A stretch of 64,000 bases of DNA from Desulfonauticus submarinus (GTDB lineage: Bacteria > Desulfobacterota > Desulfovibrionia > Desulfovibrionales > Desulfonatronovibrionaceae), in assembly GCF_900104045.1 (NCBI RefSeq), contig NZ_FNIN01000001.1, forward strand, positions 248,001 to 312,000. Direction: 5' to 3'. Positions 35,076-46,300 of this stretch are shown here, one piece after another. Position numbers and translations under genes: made by a program. The notes under the pieces are model-generated. The model had not been told where the DNA came from, did no database searches, and saw only the letters and a program-made list of their open reading frames with translations. How positions within the stretch are numbered: the stretch's first letter is position 1; every line of letters begins with the position of its first letter.

Positions 35076-36416
35076 CTAACCTATTAATAAGGTATTTTCT
35101 GGCCATTTAAATCTTTCTTGTGATTGCCAACTCTGTAAAAGAGTTAAAAATAAAATAGGCCCTAACCTTCCTATAAACATTAAGGCTATAATAACCATTT
35201 TTCCAATAACAGATAAGTTTGGAGTTAATCCAACAGATAATCCTACTGTACCAAAAGCAGATACTACTTCAAACAAAATTTCTAAAAAAAGTCCTTTTGT
35301 TAAATGATGAGGAATATCTCCTCCTTCTGTTGCTAAGAGAATAGCAGTAGCTAAAAAAATAAGACTCATAGCAAATATAATTAAAGTTAATGCTTTGTTA
35401 AGACTTTTATCATCTAAAGCATATTTCCCAATGACGCATTGTTTTCTTCCAATAAGATTAGACCAGCCAAAAGAGACAAAAGTTCTAAAAGTAGTTGTTT
35501 TAATACCACCAGCACAAGATCCAGGAGAACCTCCTATAAACATCAGGAAAATCATAATTAAAAGGGAAAGATTTGTCATTTTATCAATTTCCACAGTATT
35601 AAATCCTGCTGTTCTACATGTAATAGACTGAAAAAAAGAAGTTAATATGCTTTTTTTCAAATCTATATATTCTGGATGAGCAAAAAACTCAGCAATAAAA
35701 ATTAAAATAGTTCCACCAACAATTAATGCTAATGTTGTTTCTAATACTATTTTAGAATGCCAACTAAGTTTTTGTTTAGTACGAACATGTATTTTTCGTT
35801 CATATATTTCTAAAATTACAGCAAAACCAAGCCCACCAGAAACTATTAAAATAATAAAAATAAGATTAACTAAAAAAGAACTTTGCCATTCAATTAAACT
35901 AGAAGAAAATAAAGAAAAACCAGCATTACAAAATGCAGAAATAGAATGAAAAATTGCAGAAAAAGGAGAAAATTTTATAGGATCTAAGAGGTATAGCAAT
36001 AATGCTCCCCCAAGTTCAATAAAAAACACAAATTGTATCATCTGTGTTAAAAATTTTCCTAGATGAAATGATGGATCGTGAAGTAAAGATTGTCCCACAG
36101 CTATCCTATCTGTAATACTTATTTTTTTTCTCCATAGATAAAAAACTAAGCTGGTATAAGTCATTATACCTAAACCGCCTAATTGAATTAAGGTTAAAAT
36201 TACGCCCTGTCCAAATGGAGAAAAAAATGATCCTGTATCTACAACAATTAAACCTGTAACGCAGGTAGCTGAAGTAGCTGTAAATAAAGCATCTAACCAG
36301 GAAATAGAATTGCCTTTAAGACTTATAGGATGATGTAGGATAATGGCACCTATTAAAATAGTTAAAGCAAAAAAATAAACAGGCAAAGAAAAAGGAGAAA
36401 TGAAATTTTTTTTCAT
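35076..36416 (-). CDS. Potassium uptake channel subunit (TrkH/KtrB)
   Basis: 446 residues with about ten membrane helices. The four selectivity-loop regions can be seen: TATSATCVTGL, SISAFCNAGFSLF, SITCRTAGFNTV and VVSAFGTVGLS. The intramembrane loop region GGSPGSCAGGIKTTT matches KtrB/TrkH. It imports K+ together with the RCK protein encoded next. Confidence 0.95.
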   Translation of the reverse strand: MKKNFISPFSLPVYFFALTILIGAIILHHPISLKGNSISWLDALFTATSATCVTGLIVVDTGSFFSPFGQGVILTLIQLGGLGIMTYTSLVFYLWRKKISITDRIAVGQSLLHDPSFHLGKFLTQMIQFVFFIELGGALLLYLLDPIKFSPFSAIFHSISAFCNAGFSLFSSSLIEWQSSFLVNLIFIILIVSGGLGFAVILEIYERKIHVRTKQKLSWHSKIVLETTLALIVGGTILIFIAEFFAHPEYIDLKKSILTSFFQSITCRTAGFNTVEIDKMTNLSLLIMIFLMFIGGSPGSCAGGIKTTTFRTFVSFGWSNLIGRKQCVIGKYALDDKSLNKALTLIIFAMSLIFLATAILLATEGGDIPHHLTKGLFLEILFEVVSAFGTVGLSVGLTPNLSVIGKMVIIALMFIGRLGPILFLTLLQSWQSQERFKWPENTLLIG

Positions 36417-36483
36417 TTTTTTATTTATTACTTAAAAATAATGAGCTATTCTTATCCTTAACTTTTTTAAAAAGCAAACACAA

Positions 36484-36521
36484 AAAAAGCCTACCCTTTA
36501 TCAAACAAGGATAGGCTTTTT
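36484..36521 (-). terminator. Intrinsic terminator after rpsT
   Basis: AAAAAGCCTA pairs with TAGGCTTTT, and CCTT with AAGG, around a small loop and one mismatch. The T/A tracts on both sides allow termination in either direction. It separates rpsT from trkH. Confidence 0.88.
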
Positions 36522-36542
36522 AAATAACCCTTTTATCCTTAA

Positions 36543-36806
36543 TTATTCAATACTATTGACTAACTTTGTTAATTTAGAAACCTTACGAGCAGCTGTCTTC
36601 CAATGTAAAATTCCCTTTTGAGAGGCCTTTCCAATAACAGAGGTTGCTGTTCTTAATTTTTCAATAGCTTGAGTTTTATCTTTTTCCTCAACAGCTTGCC
36701 GTACAGCCTTTACAACATTTTTTATCCTAGTTTTAACTGCCCTATTGCGAGCTCTTCTTTTTAAACTTTGCCTATGTCTTTTAATTGCAGACTTGTGATT
36801 GGCCAA
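36543..36806 (-). CDS. rpsT: Small ribosomal subunit protein bS20
   Basis: 87 residues, very basic and helical, with the family opening [20 protein letters not shown] and the segment [16 protein letters not shown]. It binds 16S rRNA. It has an AGGAGG ribosome site and its own terminator. Confidence 0.97.
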   Translation of the reverse strand: MANHKSAIKRHRQSLKRRARNRAVKTRIKNVVKAVRQAVEEKDKTQAIEKLRTATSVIGKASQKGILHWKTAARKVSKLTKLVNSIE

Positions 36807-36851
36807 GACATAACCTCCTTTTAAATTTTGTATTTAAATTTTTTATTTCTT

Positions 36852-38927
36852 CTATACTTGTAATGCTGCAAAATCAGCTACAATCTCAAGCGTATTAGTC
36901 ATACTTTTTAACATGGTCAAGCGATTTTTTCGTAAATTTTCATTTTCACACATAACCATCACATTATCAAAAAAATCATCTACAAATGGCTTTAATTCTA
37001 AAAGTAAATTTAAAAACTCTTTATATTTTTTGCTAGTTAAGAATTGTTTAAACTTTGTCTCTAATTCTTTTAATTTTTCATATAATCTCTGCTCAGCAGG
37101 TTCTTCTAATAGATCAACATTTATTTCAGTAAAAAAAGTTTCTTGTTTAGCCTGTTTTTTTATAATGTTAGATACTCGTTTAAACGTTAACACAGCTGTT
37201 TCAAATTCAGCTTGTTTAGAAAATTCATTCAACGCTTTTAACCTAAGAAATGTATCAAAAATATTATCAAAACTAGCTCCCAATGCTGCTTCTACAATTT
37301 GACTTTTAAAGCCTTGTTCTTGCCATAAATATTTTAAACGCTGAGCAAAGAAATCATTTAACTTATCAAAAAATTCTTTTTTATTTAACTTAAATTCAAC
37401 ATTTTCATAAAGATCGTAACTATAAGAAATTAAGTTGGATAAAGAAAGAGAAAGTTGTTTATCTAAAACTATCTGAATTATCCCAAGAGCATTTCTTCTA
37501 AGCGCATAAGGATCAGCTGCTCCTGTAGGAATAATATTTAATCCAAAACATCCAACCAAAGTATCTATTTTATCTGCTATACTAAGCAAAGCTCCTTCTA
37601 AAGATTGAGGCAGGTTTCCTTGCCCTTTTGGCAGGTAATGTTCATAAATAGCAGTTGCCACAACAGGATCTTCACCCATTTTACGTGCATATATACCTCC
37701 CATTATACCTTCCAAATCGGCAAACTCTCCTACCATTTCAGAAACAAGATCACACTTAGCTAAAAGACCTGCTCTTTTAAGTTCAGATAACTTCTGAGGA
37801 TAAAATTTTTTACCTAAATATTCCATTAACATCGATAGCCTAGTTGCTTTTTGTCGCATACTTCCAAGAGGTCCTAAAAAAGTAACTTTTTCAAGCTGTT
37901 GCAGCCATTTGTTAAAAGAAGACTTTAAGTCAGTATGCCAAAAAAAGCTGGCGTCTTCTAGCCTTGCCTTTAAAACTCGTTCCCAACCTTTTTGAATAAT
38001 ATCTTTTTTTTCAGGCTCTAAATTTATTATAGTTAAAAAATAAGGTAATAATTTATTATTTGCTTTTACACCAAAACTTTTTTGATGACTCTCCATACTC
38101 ATAAGTAAAACTTCTTCTGGTAATTCTAAAAATTTTTCATCAAATTTGCCTAATATTGGTTTAGGATATTCCACTAAGTAACAAACTTCTTCTAATAAAG
38201 AATTTTTCCAAGCTATTTCTCCTTCAACTTGCTTTGCCAAAAGATTCCCTTGGTGAAGAATATTTTTTTTACGCTCCTCAAAATTTAAAATAATTTTACC
38301 TTTGGTTTCTAAAACATTACTTAATTCTGAAGCATGTTCTACTTTAAAAGGACCTTTTCCCATAACCCTGTGTCCATAGGTGATATTAGAACTTTTAAGA
38401 CCTGCTATTTGAAAATTTACTATTTTATCTTCAAACAATGCTAAAACCCAACGAATAGGACGTCCAAAAGTAAAATTATCTACCCAACGCATTTTTTTAG
38501 GAAAATGTAAATTTTCAATAATCTTAGGACATAAGCTTTGTAATACGATTATAGTATCTTGCCCTCCTATTTGTTTTTTTACAGCAAGATAACTTCCTTT
38601 AGATGTTTCTACCTCATAAGCATCTTCAAAAGATACTCCCTGAGATTTTATAAACCCCAATCCTGCTTTAGTTAAACTTCCATCTTCTTTTTTTGCTATT
38701 TTCAAAGGAGGACCTATAACTTCTATTATTTCTGTTTCTTGCTTTGAAGCAATATTATTTATTAGTACAATAAGCCTTCTTGGAGTAGAATAACTTTGAA
38801 TATTATTAAAATATACTTTCTTTTCTTTTAAATAATTACTAAACATACCTGCTATATCTTTTTCTAATTTTTTTAAAAAACGTGCAGGCATTTCCTCAAA
38901 ACCTATTTCTAAAACAAATAAACTCAT
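36852..38927 (-). CDS. glyS: Glycine-tRNA ligase beta subunit
   Basis: 691 residues. It begins LFVLEIGFEEMPARF, with the later TFGRPIRWVLAL and YALRRNALGIIQI segments of bacterial GlyS. It forms an alpha2beta2 enzyme with GlyQ and carries the tRNA-binding part. It follows glyQ by 17 bases as the last gene of the mfd-glyS block. Confidence 0.97.
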   Translation of the reverse strand: MSLFVLEIGFEEMPARFLKKLEKDIAGMFSNYLKEKKVYFNNIQSYSTPRRLIVLINNIASKQETEIIEVIGPPLKIAKKEDGSLTKAGLGFIKSQGVSFEDAYEVETSKGSYLAVKKQIGGQDTIIVLQSLCPKIIENLHFPKKMRWVDNFTFGRPIRWVLALFEDKIVNFQIAGLKSSNITYGHRVMGKGPFKVEHASELSNVLETKGKIILNFEERKKNILHQGNLLAKQVEGEIAWKNSLLEEVCYLVEYPKPILGKFDEKFLELPEEVLLMSMESHQKSFGVKANNKLLPYFLTIINLEPEKKDIIQKGWERVLKARLEDASFFWHTDLKSSFNKWLQQLEKVTFLGPLGSMRQKATRLSMLMEYLGKKFYPQKLSELKRAGLLAKCDLVSEMVGEFADLEGIMGGIYARKMGEDPVVATAIYEHYLPKGQGNLPQSLEGALLSIADKIDTLVGCFGLNIIPTGAADPYALRRNALGIIQIVLDKQLSLSLSNLISYSYDLYENVEFKLNKKEFFDKLNDFFAQRLKYLWQEQGFKSQIVEAALGASFDNIFDTFLRLKALNEFSKQAEFETAVLTFKRVSNIIKKQAKQETFFTEINVDLLEEPAEQRLYEKLKELETKFKQFLTSKKYKEFLNLLLELKPFVDDFFDNVMVMCENENLRKNRLTMLKSMTNTLEIVADFAALQV

Positions 38928-38944
38928 TTGTGTTACCCTCTTTT

Positions 38945-39823
38945 TTATTTTTTTAGCAAAGGATATCCCATTTCTTCTCTTTGTTTAGCATAAAGACGAG
39001 CTATTGTAGAAGCAAGGTTTCTAACTCTACTAATAAAAGAAGTTCTCTCAGTTATAGAAATAGCTCCTCTAGCCTCTAGCAAATTAAATAAATGTGAACA
39101 TTTTAAACAATAATCATAAGCAGGCCAAAGTAATTTATTTTCACATAGATTTAAACATTCTTGTTCACATTTATTAAAAAATTCTAATAACATCTTAGCA
39201 TTGCTATAATCAAAATTATAATAAGAATGCTCTACTTCTGATTTATAGTGAACATCTCCATAAGTTATATTATCATTCCATTGTAATTCATATACTGACT
39301 CTTTTTCTTGCAAATACATAGAAATACGCTCTAAACCATATGTTATTTCTACACTAATAGGATCTAAATTAATTCCTCCCACTTGCTGAAAATAAGTAAA
39401 CTGAGTTATCTCCATGCCATCTAACCATACTTCCCAACCTAATCCCCATGCTCCTAAAGTAGGAGATTCCCAGTCATCTTCTACAAAGCGTATATCGTGT
39501 TCATTAGAATTAATCCCTAAAGCTACAAGACTTTTAAGATACAGATCAATAACATTAGAAGGTGCTGGTTTTAAAATTACTTGAAATTGATAATAATGTT
39601 GCAAACGATTAGGATTTTCTCCATACCTGCCATCTGTAGGCCTTCTAGAAGGTTCTACATAAGCCACTCTCCAGGGTTCTGGACCTATTACTCTTAAAAA
39701 AGTAGCAGGATTAAATGTTCCTGCACCTACCTCAATGTCATATGGTTGTTGAATAATACAACCATTCTTTGACCAATATTCTTGTAAGACCATTATGACA
39801 TCTTGAAAATACATCATGGACAT
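38945..39823 (-). CDS. glyQ: Glycine-tRNA ligase alpha subunit
   Basis: 292 residues, class II catalytic subunit. It contains [41 protein letters not shown] (split motif 2 region) and [18 protein letters not shown]. It is 3 bases from recO, so it is tightly packed in the operon. Confidence 0.97.
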   Translation of the reverse strand: MSMMYFQDVIMVLQEYWSKNGCIIQQPYDIEVGAGTFNPATFLRVIGPEPWRVAYVEPSRRPTDGRYGENPNRLQHYYQFQVILKPAPSNVIDLYLKSLVALGINSNEHDIRFVEDDWESPTLGAWGLGWEVWLDGMEITQFTYFQQVGGINLDPISVEITYGLERISMYLQEKESVYELQWNDNITYGDVHYKSEVEHSYYNFDYSNAKMLLEFFNKCEQECLNLCENKLLWPAYDYCLKCSHLFNLLEARGAISITERTSFISRVRNLASTIARLYAKQREEMGYPLLKK

Positions 39824-39826
39824 CTC

Positions 39827-40549
39827 CTAAATGCTTATTTCTAAATGATATTCAATAAACCTACTTACTATTTCATAACATGCTTTTTGGAATGTCTTAT
39901 TAATATCTATTTGTATCCAATCTTTAGGTTTAGATTGTGATATATATTTTAAAAATAAAATTATGTTACTATCTAATTTAAAATTGAGCCCTTTTTTCAG
40001 CCCACAAGAGACACAAAAAAAACCTCCTTCTTGAAAAGAAAAAAAAACAATTTTATGTTTTTGAAGTAAGGGCTTTTTACAATGTAAGCAATAAGAAAAT
40101 AATGGCAAATATCCTAAATTAAATATTAAATTGGCTTTAAAAAGTAAAGGAAAATATGAAATATCAGATACTTTAGATATAATAGAAATAAAATTAACAA
40201 AAAGATCAAAAACTTGTTTATATTCGTCAGGTGTTATTTTAATTTTTTCCAAGAATTTGGTTATATTAGCAATTGCACCTATTTTATTAGAGTTTTGTTT
40301 CAGATCGATAAATTTATTAATTAAATAAGATTCTTTTAAAGTTAAATATTCTTTACGCTTACTTTTTTCAATTTTACCATATAATAAATTAAATTCATCT
40401 AAACAACCACAAAAACGTTTTTTGCTAACTAAACCACCAAAAGCAAAAAAAGTAGTTAAACCAAAATGGGGAGATAATACTTTTAACCATAAATCAACTT
40501 CTTTAAATCTCCCTTTTCTTAAAATAATAAAATTTTCATTGATTTCCAT
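39827..40549 (-). CDS. recO: DNA repair protein RecO
   Basis: 240 residues. The N-terminal OB-fold (FIILRKGRFKEVDLWLKVLS) is followed by a helical domain and the Cys4 zinc site CLHCKKPL ... CVSCGL. RecO loads RecA on SSB-coated DNA with RecR. It sits 3 bases after the RodZ-like gene. Confidence 0.92.
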   Translation of the reverse strand: MEINENFIILRKGRFKEVDLWLKVLSPHFGLTTFFAFGGLVSKKRFCGCLDEFNLLYGKIEKSKRKEYLTLKESYLINKFIDLKQNSNKIGAIANITKFLEKIKITPDEYKQVFDLFVNFISIISKVSDISYFPLLFKANLIFNLGYLPLFSYCLHCKKPLLQKHKIVFFSFQEGGFFCVSCGLKKGLNFKLDSNIILFLKYISQSKPKDWIQIDINKTFQKACYEIVSRFIEYHLEISI

Positions 40550-40552
40550 AAA

Positions 40553-41401
40553 TTACTGAGTATTCAAAGGAAAATGTAGGGTTTTTACTTCTCCTTTTTC
40601 AGCATTTAAAGATATTTCCTTATTATTTAAATACACTTTTACTCCACCTGCATTACCTAACTTTAATTGTAAATTATTATTAAATTCTATAGTTATTCTC
40701 TCATTAGGATACAAATAATATTCTTGCGTTTTATTATTGTCTAAATTGGCTTGTACCCAACACTGGTCTTCAGCAACAACTTCTACTTTTTGAGTAGATA
40801 TAAAAGATGATTTTTTCTCTATATTTTGAGTTTCATTAATATCAGAGTTATTTTTGTTTATATTTTTTTGTAAAGTATTATTTTTCTCTGCCCAAGAAAG
40901 TGTTTCATTAATATTTCTACTTTGCTCTTCTAAAACATTTTCTTGAGGTGTACTTTCATTTATCTGAGAAGAATTATTATAAACAGCACTTTCTTCAATA
41001 GGATTCCCTTTTTTAGAAAAAAAACTAAAAAATAAAATAATCACCATTACTAAAGCAATAATGCTAAGATAAAAACCTATTTGGCGATAATATTTTTTAT
41101 TATCTTCAATTGTGGTTGGTAATTTATCTAGTTTATCTATTTTATTGTCAAATTTATACAAATCAGAATATTCTTCTCCTATCTTTTTCCAGTCTAAATC
41201 CAAAAATTTAGCATATGCTTGGATAAAACTTTTAGCATATATGGGGTGTGGTAAAGATTTTTCATCTCCTTCTTCTATGGCTTTTAAAATATGAATACCA
41301 ACTTTAATATGCTCATGAACCTCTTTTAAATCAATGTTTTTAGATAACCTAGCCTCTTTTAAAATTTTTCCAATATCTTCTAGAGACATGGCATTCTCCA
41401 C
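40553..41401 (-). CDS. RodZ-like helix-turn-helix membrane protein
   Basis: 282 residues. An N-terminal HTH_25 domain (SLEDIGKILKEARLSKNIDL, then IEEGDEKSLPHPIYAKSFIQAYAKF) is followed by one membrane helix (about 107-127), a long Asn/Ser/Glu linker and a DUF4115 beta domain at about 205-282. RodZ couples MreB to the elongation machinery. Here it lies between a SurA-like protein and recO. Confidence 0.85.
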   Translation of the reverse strand: MENAMSLEDIGKILKEARLSKNIDLKEVHEHIKVGIHILKAIEEGDEKSLPHPIYAKSFIQAYAKFLDLDWKKIGEEYSDLYKFDNKIDKLDKLPTTIEDNKKYYRQIGFYLSIIALVMVIILFFSFFSKKGNPIEESAVYNNSSQINESTPQENVLEEQSRNINETLSWAEKNNTLQKNINKNNSDINETQNIEKKSSFISTQKVEVVAEDQCWVQANLDNNKTQEYYLYPNERITIEFNNNLQLKLGNAGGVKVYLNNKEISLNAEKGEVKTLHFPLNTQ

Positions 41402-41452
41402 TTTTGTTAAATGTTAAAAAAAGACATCTATATAACCCCTTATAACTAAAAT

Positions 41453-42394
41453 TTAAAGTTTAATTTCTATTACAGCCTTTTTTCTAAGATTATTTAAAAA
41501 CTCTTTAAACAGCTTTTCAAATTTTTTAGCATAAAGCTTTTGTCTAATTTTATTTTTTACCTTATCTAAAGATTCAAGAATACCACTCTGAATATTAACT
41601 AACTTTAAAATAACTCCCTTATCTCCATATTCAAAAGGTCTTGAAATCTCTCCTGCTTTTAATTTATCCAGAACTTCCTTCCATTTAGAATTTAAGTCAG
41701 AATATTCTAAACATCCTAAATCACCACCATTTTGGGCATTAGGCCCTATAGAATACCTTTTTGCTGCTGTTTCAAAATCAATATTAGATTGTATCTCTTG
41801 ATAAATCTCTTTAGCTTTACCATATGAGGGTAAAAGAATTATTTTTAAGCAAACCTTTTTATTTTTTTTATATTCTTTCTTATGTTCTTCATAATAGCTT
41901 TTAATCTCTTTTTCTGTAACAAGCACTTTTCTTTTTACTAATGCAGTTATAATTCTATGTCGTAAAATATCATCTCTTACTTTATTATAAAATTCTTCAT
42001 ATGTCATACCTTCTAATTTAAGTTGTTGTTTTAATTCTTCAGTTGTAAGATTATTTCTCGTTCTAAAATTATTTATATAGTTTTTTATTTCTAAATCAGA
42101 TACGTTTATTTTATATTTTTTTGCTAAATTTTTAATTAAAATATCATCAATCATATCATTTAAAACTTTTCTTTTTAATTTCATAATTAAAATTTTATCA
42201 TTATCGGATAGTTCTTTACCCTTAAATTTTTCTAAATATGGAGCCAATCTTTTATTTAAATCCACTAAAGTTATGATTTCTCCATCAACAACAGCCACAA
42301 TTCTATCTACTATTTCTACAGAATATCCTCTATGTATAAATATTAAGAGAAATATAAAAATTAACAAGAATATATTTATAATTTTTTTATACAT
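41453..42394 (-). CDS. surA: SurA-like periplasmic peptidyl-prolyl isomerase
   Basis: 313 residues. A signal peptide ends near GYS (residue 25). The SurA N-domain (RIVAVVDGEIITLVDLNKRL) and one parvulin rotamase domain (about 165-265; AAKRYSIGPNAQNGGDLGCL) follow. It helps outer-membrane proteins fold. It is 4 bases from a second SurA-like gene. Confidence 0.9.
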   Translation of the reverse strand: MYKKIINIFLLIFIFLLIFIHRGYSVEIVDRIVAVVDGEIITLVDLNKRLAPYLEKFKGKELSDNDKILIMKLKRKVLNDMIDDILIKNLAKKYKINVSDLEIKNYINNFRTRNNLTTEELKQQLKLEGMTYEEFYNKVRDDILRHRIITALVKRKVLVTEKEIKSYYEEHKKEYKKNKKVCLKIILLPSYGKAKEIYQEIQSNIDFETAAKRYSIGPNAQNGGDLGCLEYSDLNSKWKEVLDKLKAGEISRPFEYGDKGVILKLVNIQSGILESLDKVKNKIRQKLYAKKFEKLFKEFLNNLRKKAVIEIKL

Positions 42395-42398
42395 CTAA

Positions 42399-43313
42399 TT
42401 ACCCCTCCAATAAAGACTTATTGATCTTTATTTCAGCATTTCTTAAAGACTTTATAAACCAGTTATATAAGTATTGATTAATTTTTTTAGATAAAATTGC
42501 TCGTTCAATTAAAGGGTAGGCCTGAGCTGGTTCAAGATATTTAGATGAATATTTTTTATTAACTTTAAGTAAATAAAAACCCTTTTTATCATTTTTTATT
42601 TTACTGAAATGCCCTTCTTGAGTAAATTCCAAAGCAGTTTTCCATAACATAGGAGTCTGTTCTAAACTTAATTTATAATCATGAACAATTACCTCAGGAT
42701 ATTTATTTTTAATCGATTCTATAGATAATTTATTTTTCCTTATCTCTTGTAATATATTTTTATTAGCACAATAGAATAAAGTGAAACTAATCATATTTGG
42801 AATATAAAAATCTTTAATATGATTTTTATAATAAGATTCTACCTCTTTAAAATTTATTTTAATATTAGGTTTTATTATTGTATTAATAAATTTATTAATA
42901 CTTAACCTAATTCTTAAAAACTTTTTCCAGCTATCATAATCAATATATTCTTCTATTAAAATTTTTTCAAATTCTCCTGGTGGATAATCTGACTTTATTT
43001 TTTCTTCTTCTTTTTGCACTTCTTCATCTGTAACAGCTAATCCTCTTTTTTTAAGTTCTTGATCAATTAATTTATATAAAAATAAATTCATTAATTCATT
43101 TCTATATTCTTTTTTTACTTTTGCAATATTTAAAAAATCTTCATCATATTCAAAATGAATAAAATCATATTTCTTCTCTATTTCATCTAAATATATATAT
43201 TCTCCATTAATAGATGCTATCACTCCTGGTGGAGCATTATCTATCTTACAAGAAATAATAAACAAAAAAAATAAAATTATTATAACAGGGATAAAAGTCT
43301 TTATTTTACACAT
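42399..43313 (-). CDS. SurA-like lipoprotein (chaperone, degenerate PPIase)
   Basis: 304 residues. The signal peptide ends in a lipobox-like IISC with Cys22, so the protein is probably lipid-anchored. A SurA-type N-domain (VIASINGEYIYLDEIEKKYD) and helical region follow. The PPIase-like part (about 165-260) lacks the clear parvulin GGDLG motif, so it may be a chaperone only. The gene overlaps mfd by 13 bases. Confidence 0.8.
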   Translation of the reverse strand: MCKIKTFIPVIIILFFLFIISCKIDNAPPGVIASINGEYIYLDEIEKKYDFIHFEYDEDFLNIAKVKKEYRNELMNLFLYKLIDQELKKRGLAVTDEEVQKEEEKIKSDYPPGEFEKILIEEYIDYDSWKKFLRIRLSINKFINTIIKPNIKINFKEVESYYKNHIKDFYIPNMISFTLFYCANKNILQEIRKNKLSIESIKNKYPEVIVHDYKLSLEQTPMLWKTALEFTQEGHFSKIKNDKKGFYLLKVNKKYSSKYLEPAQAYPLIERAILSKKINQYLYNWFIKSLRNAEIKINKSLLEG

Positions 43314-46300
43314 AACAAACTCTCTTGAAGATTTTTAATAATAAGAGAAAAATCATTAATTATTTTAGAAGAATCAAAACATTTCTCTTTATTATGATAA
43401 ATTTTAATTTCTCCAGAAGGTAATAATTGAGCATTATTTTTTTCAACCCATGCCAAAACTTTTTTAACATCAAATTGAAAATCTTCTGCTTCCCATTTAA
43501 TCATATAATAATTATTTTTAATAGAAAGTTTAGAAATACTTATTTTCCTTGCTTCCTGTTTTAACTTTATAAGTTCTATGAAATTTTGAAATTCTTTAGG
43601 AAAAAATCCATACTTATCTTTTATTTCTTTTAAAACCTCATCAAAAGAATTATCTTCATTTTTAGCCAATAAACGATAATACCTTAGCCTCTCTTTTTTA
43701 TCTAAAATATAATTTTGCGGAATATAAGCACTTAAATTTATTTCTATTTCAGGCTCTTTCTTTTGTGTTATCACTTTTCCTTGTAATTTCTTTATTTCAT
43801 CATCTAACATTTCTAAGAAAAGGTCTAATCCTACCTTTCCTATTTGTCCACTTTGAGCTTCTCCTAAAATATTCCCAGCTCCTCTCAGACGTAAATCTTC
43901 CATTGCCAAGCGAAAACCTGCACCTAAATAGTCTAAAGATAAAATTACTTGTAAACGTTTCTTAGCTTTAGGTGGAAGTTCTTTTAAGCTTGGAACCAAA
44001 AAGTAAGCAAATGCTTGTTTTTCTGACCTACCTACTCTACCTCTTAATTGATATAGTTGCCCTAACCCAAAGAGGTGGGCATTGTCCACAATTAGAGTGT
44101 TTGCATTTGGAAAATCAAGTCCAGATTCTATAATGGAAGTACAAACAAGAATATCTATATTTTTTTTATAAAAATTGTGCATAACTTGTTCTAAATCTTT
44201 CTCTAACATTTGACCATGGGCAATTTCTATTTTTGCGTGAGGTACAATTTTTTTTATCTTCTCAGCAACAGCAGCTAAACCTTTCACTCTATTGTGCACC
44301 CAAAAAACTTGGCCTTTTCTATCCAATTCAAACTCTAAGATAGATTTTAAAGCAGCAAAATTTTTTTCTAATAATTGAGTTTTTACGGGTTTTCTCTCTG
44401 GTGGAGGAGTTTCTATTACACTTAAACTTCTAATCCCAGATAAAGAAAGCTGTAATGTTCTAGGTATAGGAGTTGCTGTAAGAGTAAGCACATCTATTTC
44501 TTTTCTCATTTTTTTCAATTTTTCTTTATGTTGAACTCCAAACCTTTGTTCTTCATCTAAAATAAGAAGCGCCAGTTGAGGGATTTTAACATCTTTAGAA
44601 AGAAGCCTGTGGGTTCCTATTATAATATTTATCTTTCCTTGTTCCAACTCTTGAATAATTTTTTTTTGTCTTTGAGAAGCTACAAACCTACTTAATACTT
44701 CTACTCGTATTCCAAATGGTTCCATTCTCTTCTTAAAATTATGAAAATGTTGCTCTGCTAAAATAGTAGTAGGACACAATACACATACTTGATGTCCATC
44801 TTTTACAGCCCTAAATGCAGCTCTTAATGCTACTTCAGTTTTACCAAACCCCACATCACCACAAACAAGCCTATCCATAGGAATAGGATTTTCCATGTCT
44901 GCCATTACTTCTGCAATGGCTTTAGCCTGATCTGGAGTTTCTTCAAAACCAAAATTGGCTTCAAATTCATAGTAATCTTCGTCAAGAGGACTATAAGAAT
45001 GACGTTTAGCTATCTTTCGATATGCATATATTTGAACTAAATCTTTCGCTATTTTTTCAACTTGTTTTCTAACAGCTGCCTTAACTTTATTCCATCTAGA
45101 GCCTCCTAATTTATCTAAAGGAGGAACAACTCCTTCAGGACCTTTATACTTTTGAATAAGATTAACCTTTTCTACAGGGAGATATAATCTATCATCATTA
45201 GCATATAGTAAAACAAGATATTCTCCTGTAAGATTATTAATACTTAAAGTTTTTAAACCAGAAAAATAAGCAACACCATAATCTCGATGAACTATTAAAT
45301 CTCCTTCTTCAAGATCATCATAACTTTTTAGTCCAGAAAATTTTTTTATTCTATATCCTGCTGAAGGAAGTAATAAATCAGAACTTATAACAATGCTATT
45401 TTCCCATTTTAAAATATACCCTTTGGTTGTAGGCGAAATTAAAGCATAAAACCCTCTTTGATTTTGATTAAATTTATAAAATATATTTCTAGGTAAAACA
45501 CTATTTAATGTTCGAATAAATTTATTTCTACTTTGTTCAGATTTAAAACTTATAATAACTTGATTATAGTTTTTTATCCATTTTACCAAATAATGTTTTA
45601 AAGTTCTTATTGGCCTAATTTTCTCTTCTGGCTTCCAAAATAAATCATCATAAGATATTATTTTTTCTTCTTCTAATTTAAATTTAGTTAAGTCTGAGTT
45701 TTTAGAATTAATTAAAGATGGAAAAAATATCTTTTTTCTATGGGATAAATATTGTTTGATTTCATTTTTTTGAAAAAAAGTATAAATAAAAGGAATACAA
45801 TTTTTTCTACAAAATTCTTTAATTTTATGTTCATAACTCTCTAAATTCAAAGATAATTCTTCAGATGTAGGTATAAATAAAATACTTTCATTAAAATAAT
45901 CCAAAATATTACATAATTTTTTTATGTAAAAATTAAAAAAATAAAGCTCTTTTTCTAAATAATCATTTATATCCTTTTTAGTTTCTCCAATCTGATTCAA
46001 TTCTTTAAACTCTATGCTTTTTTCAGGAGGTTTGATAAAAAAAGGTATTATAAAAACCTCATCAACCTCTTTTATAGATTTTTGAGAAATAGGATGAAAT
46101 AGTTTTATTTCTTCAATAAAATCTCCAAACAAATCTATTCTTATTGGATATTCATAATAAGGAGAAAATATATCTAAGACACTTCCTCTAACCGCAAATT
46201 CTCCTTTATCTACAACTTGAACAACTCTTTTATAATTAAACTTTATTAAAGTATCTATAAAATTCTCTAGCAAAATATCCTGACCTTTTTGAAGCAAAAC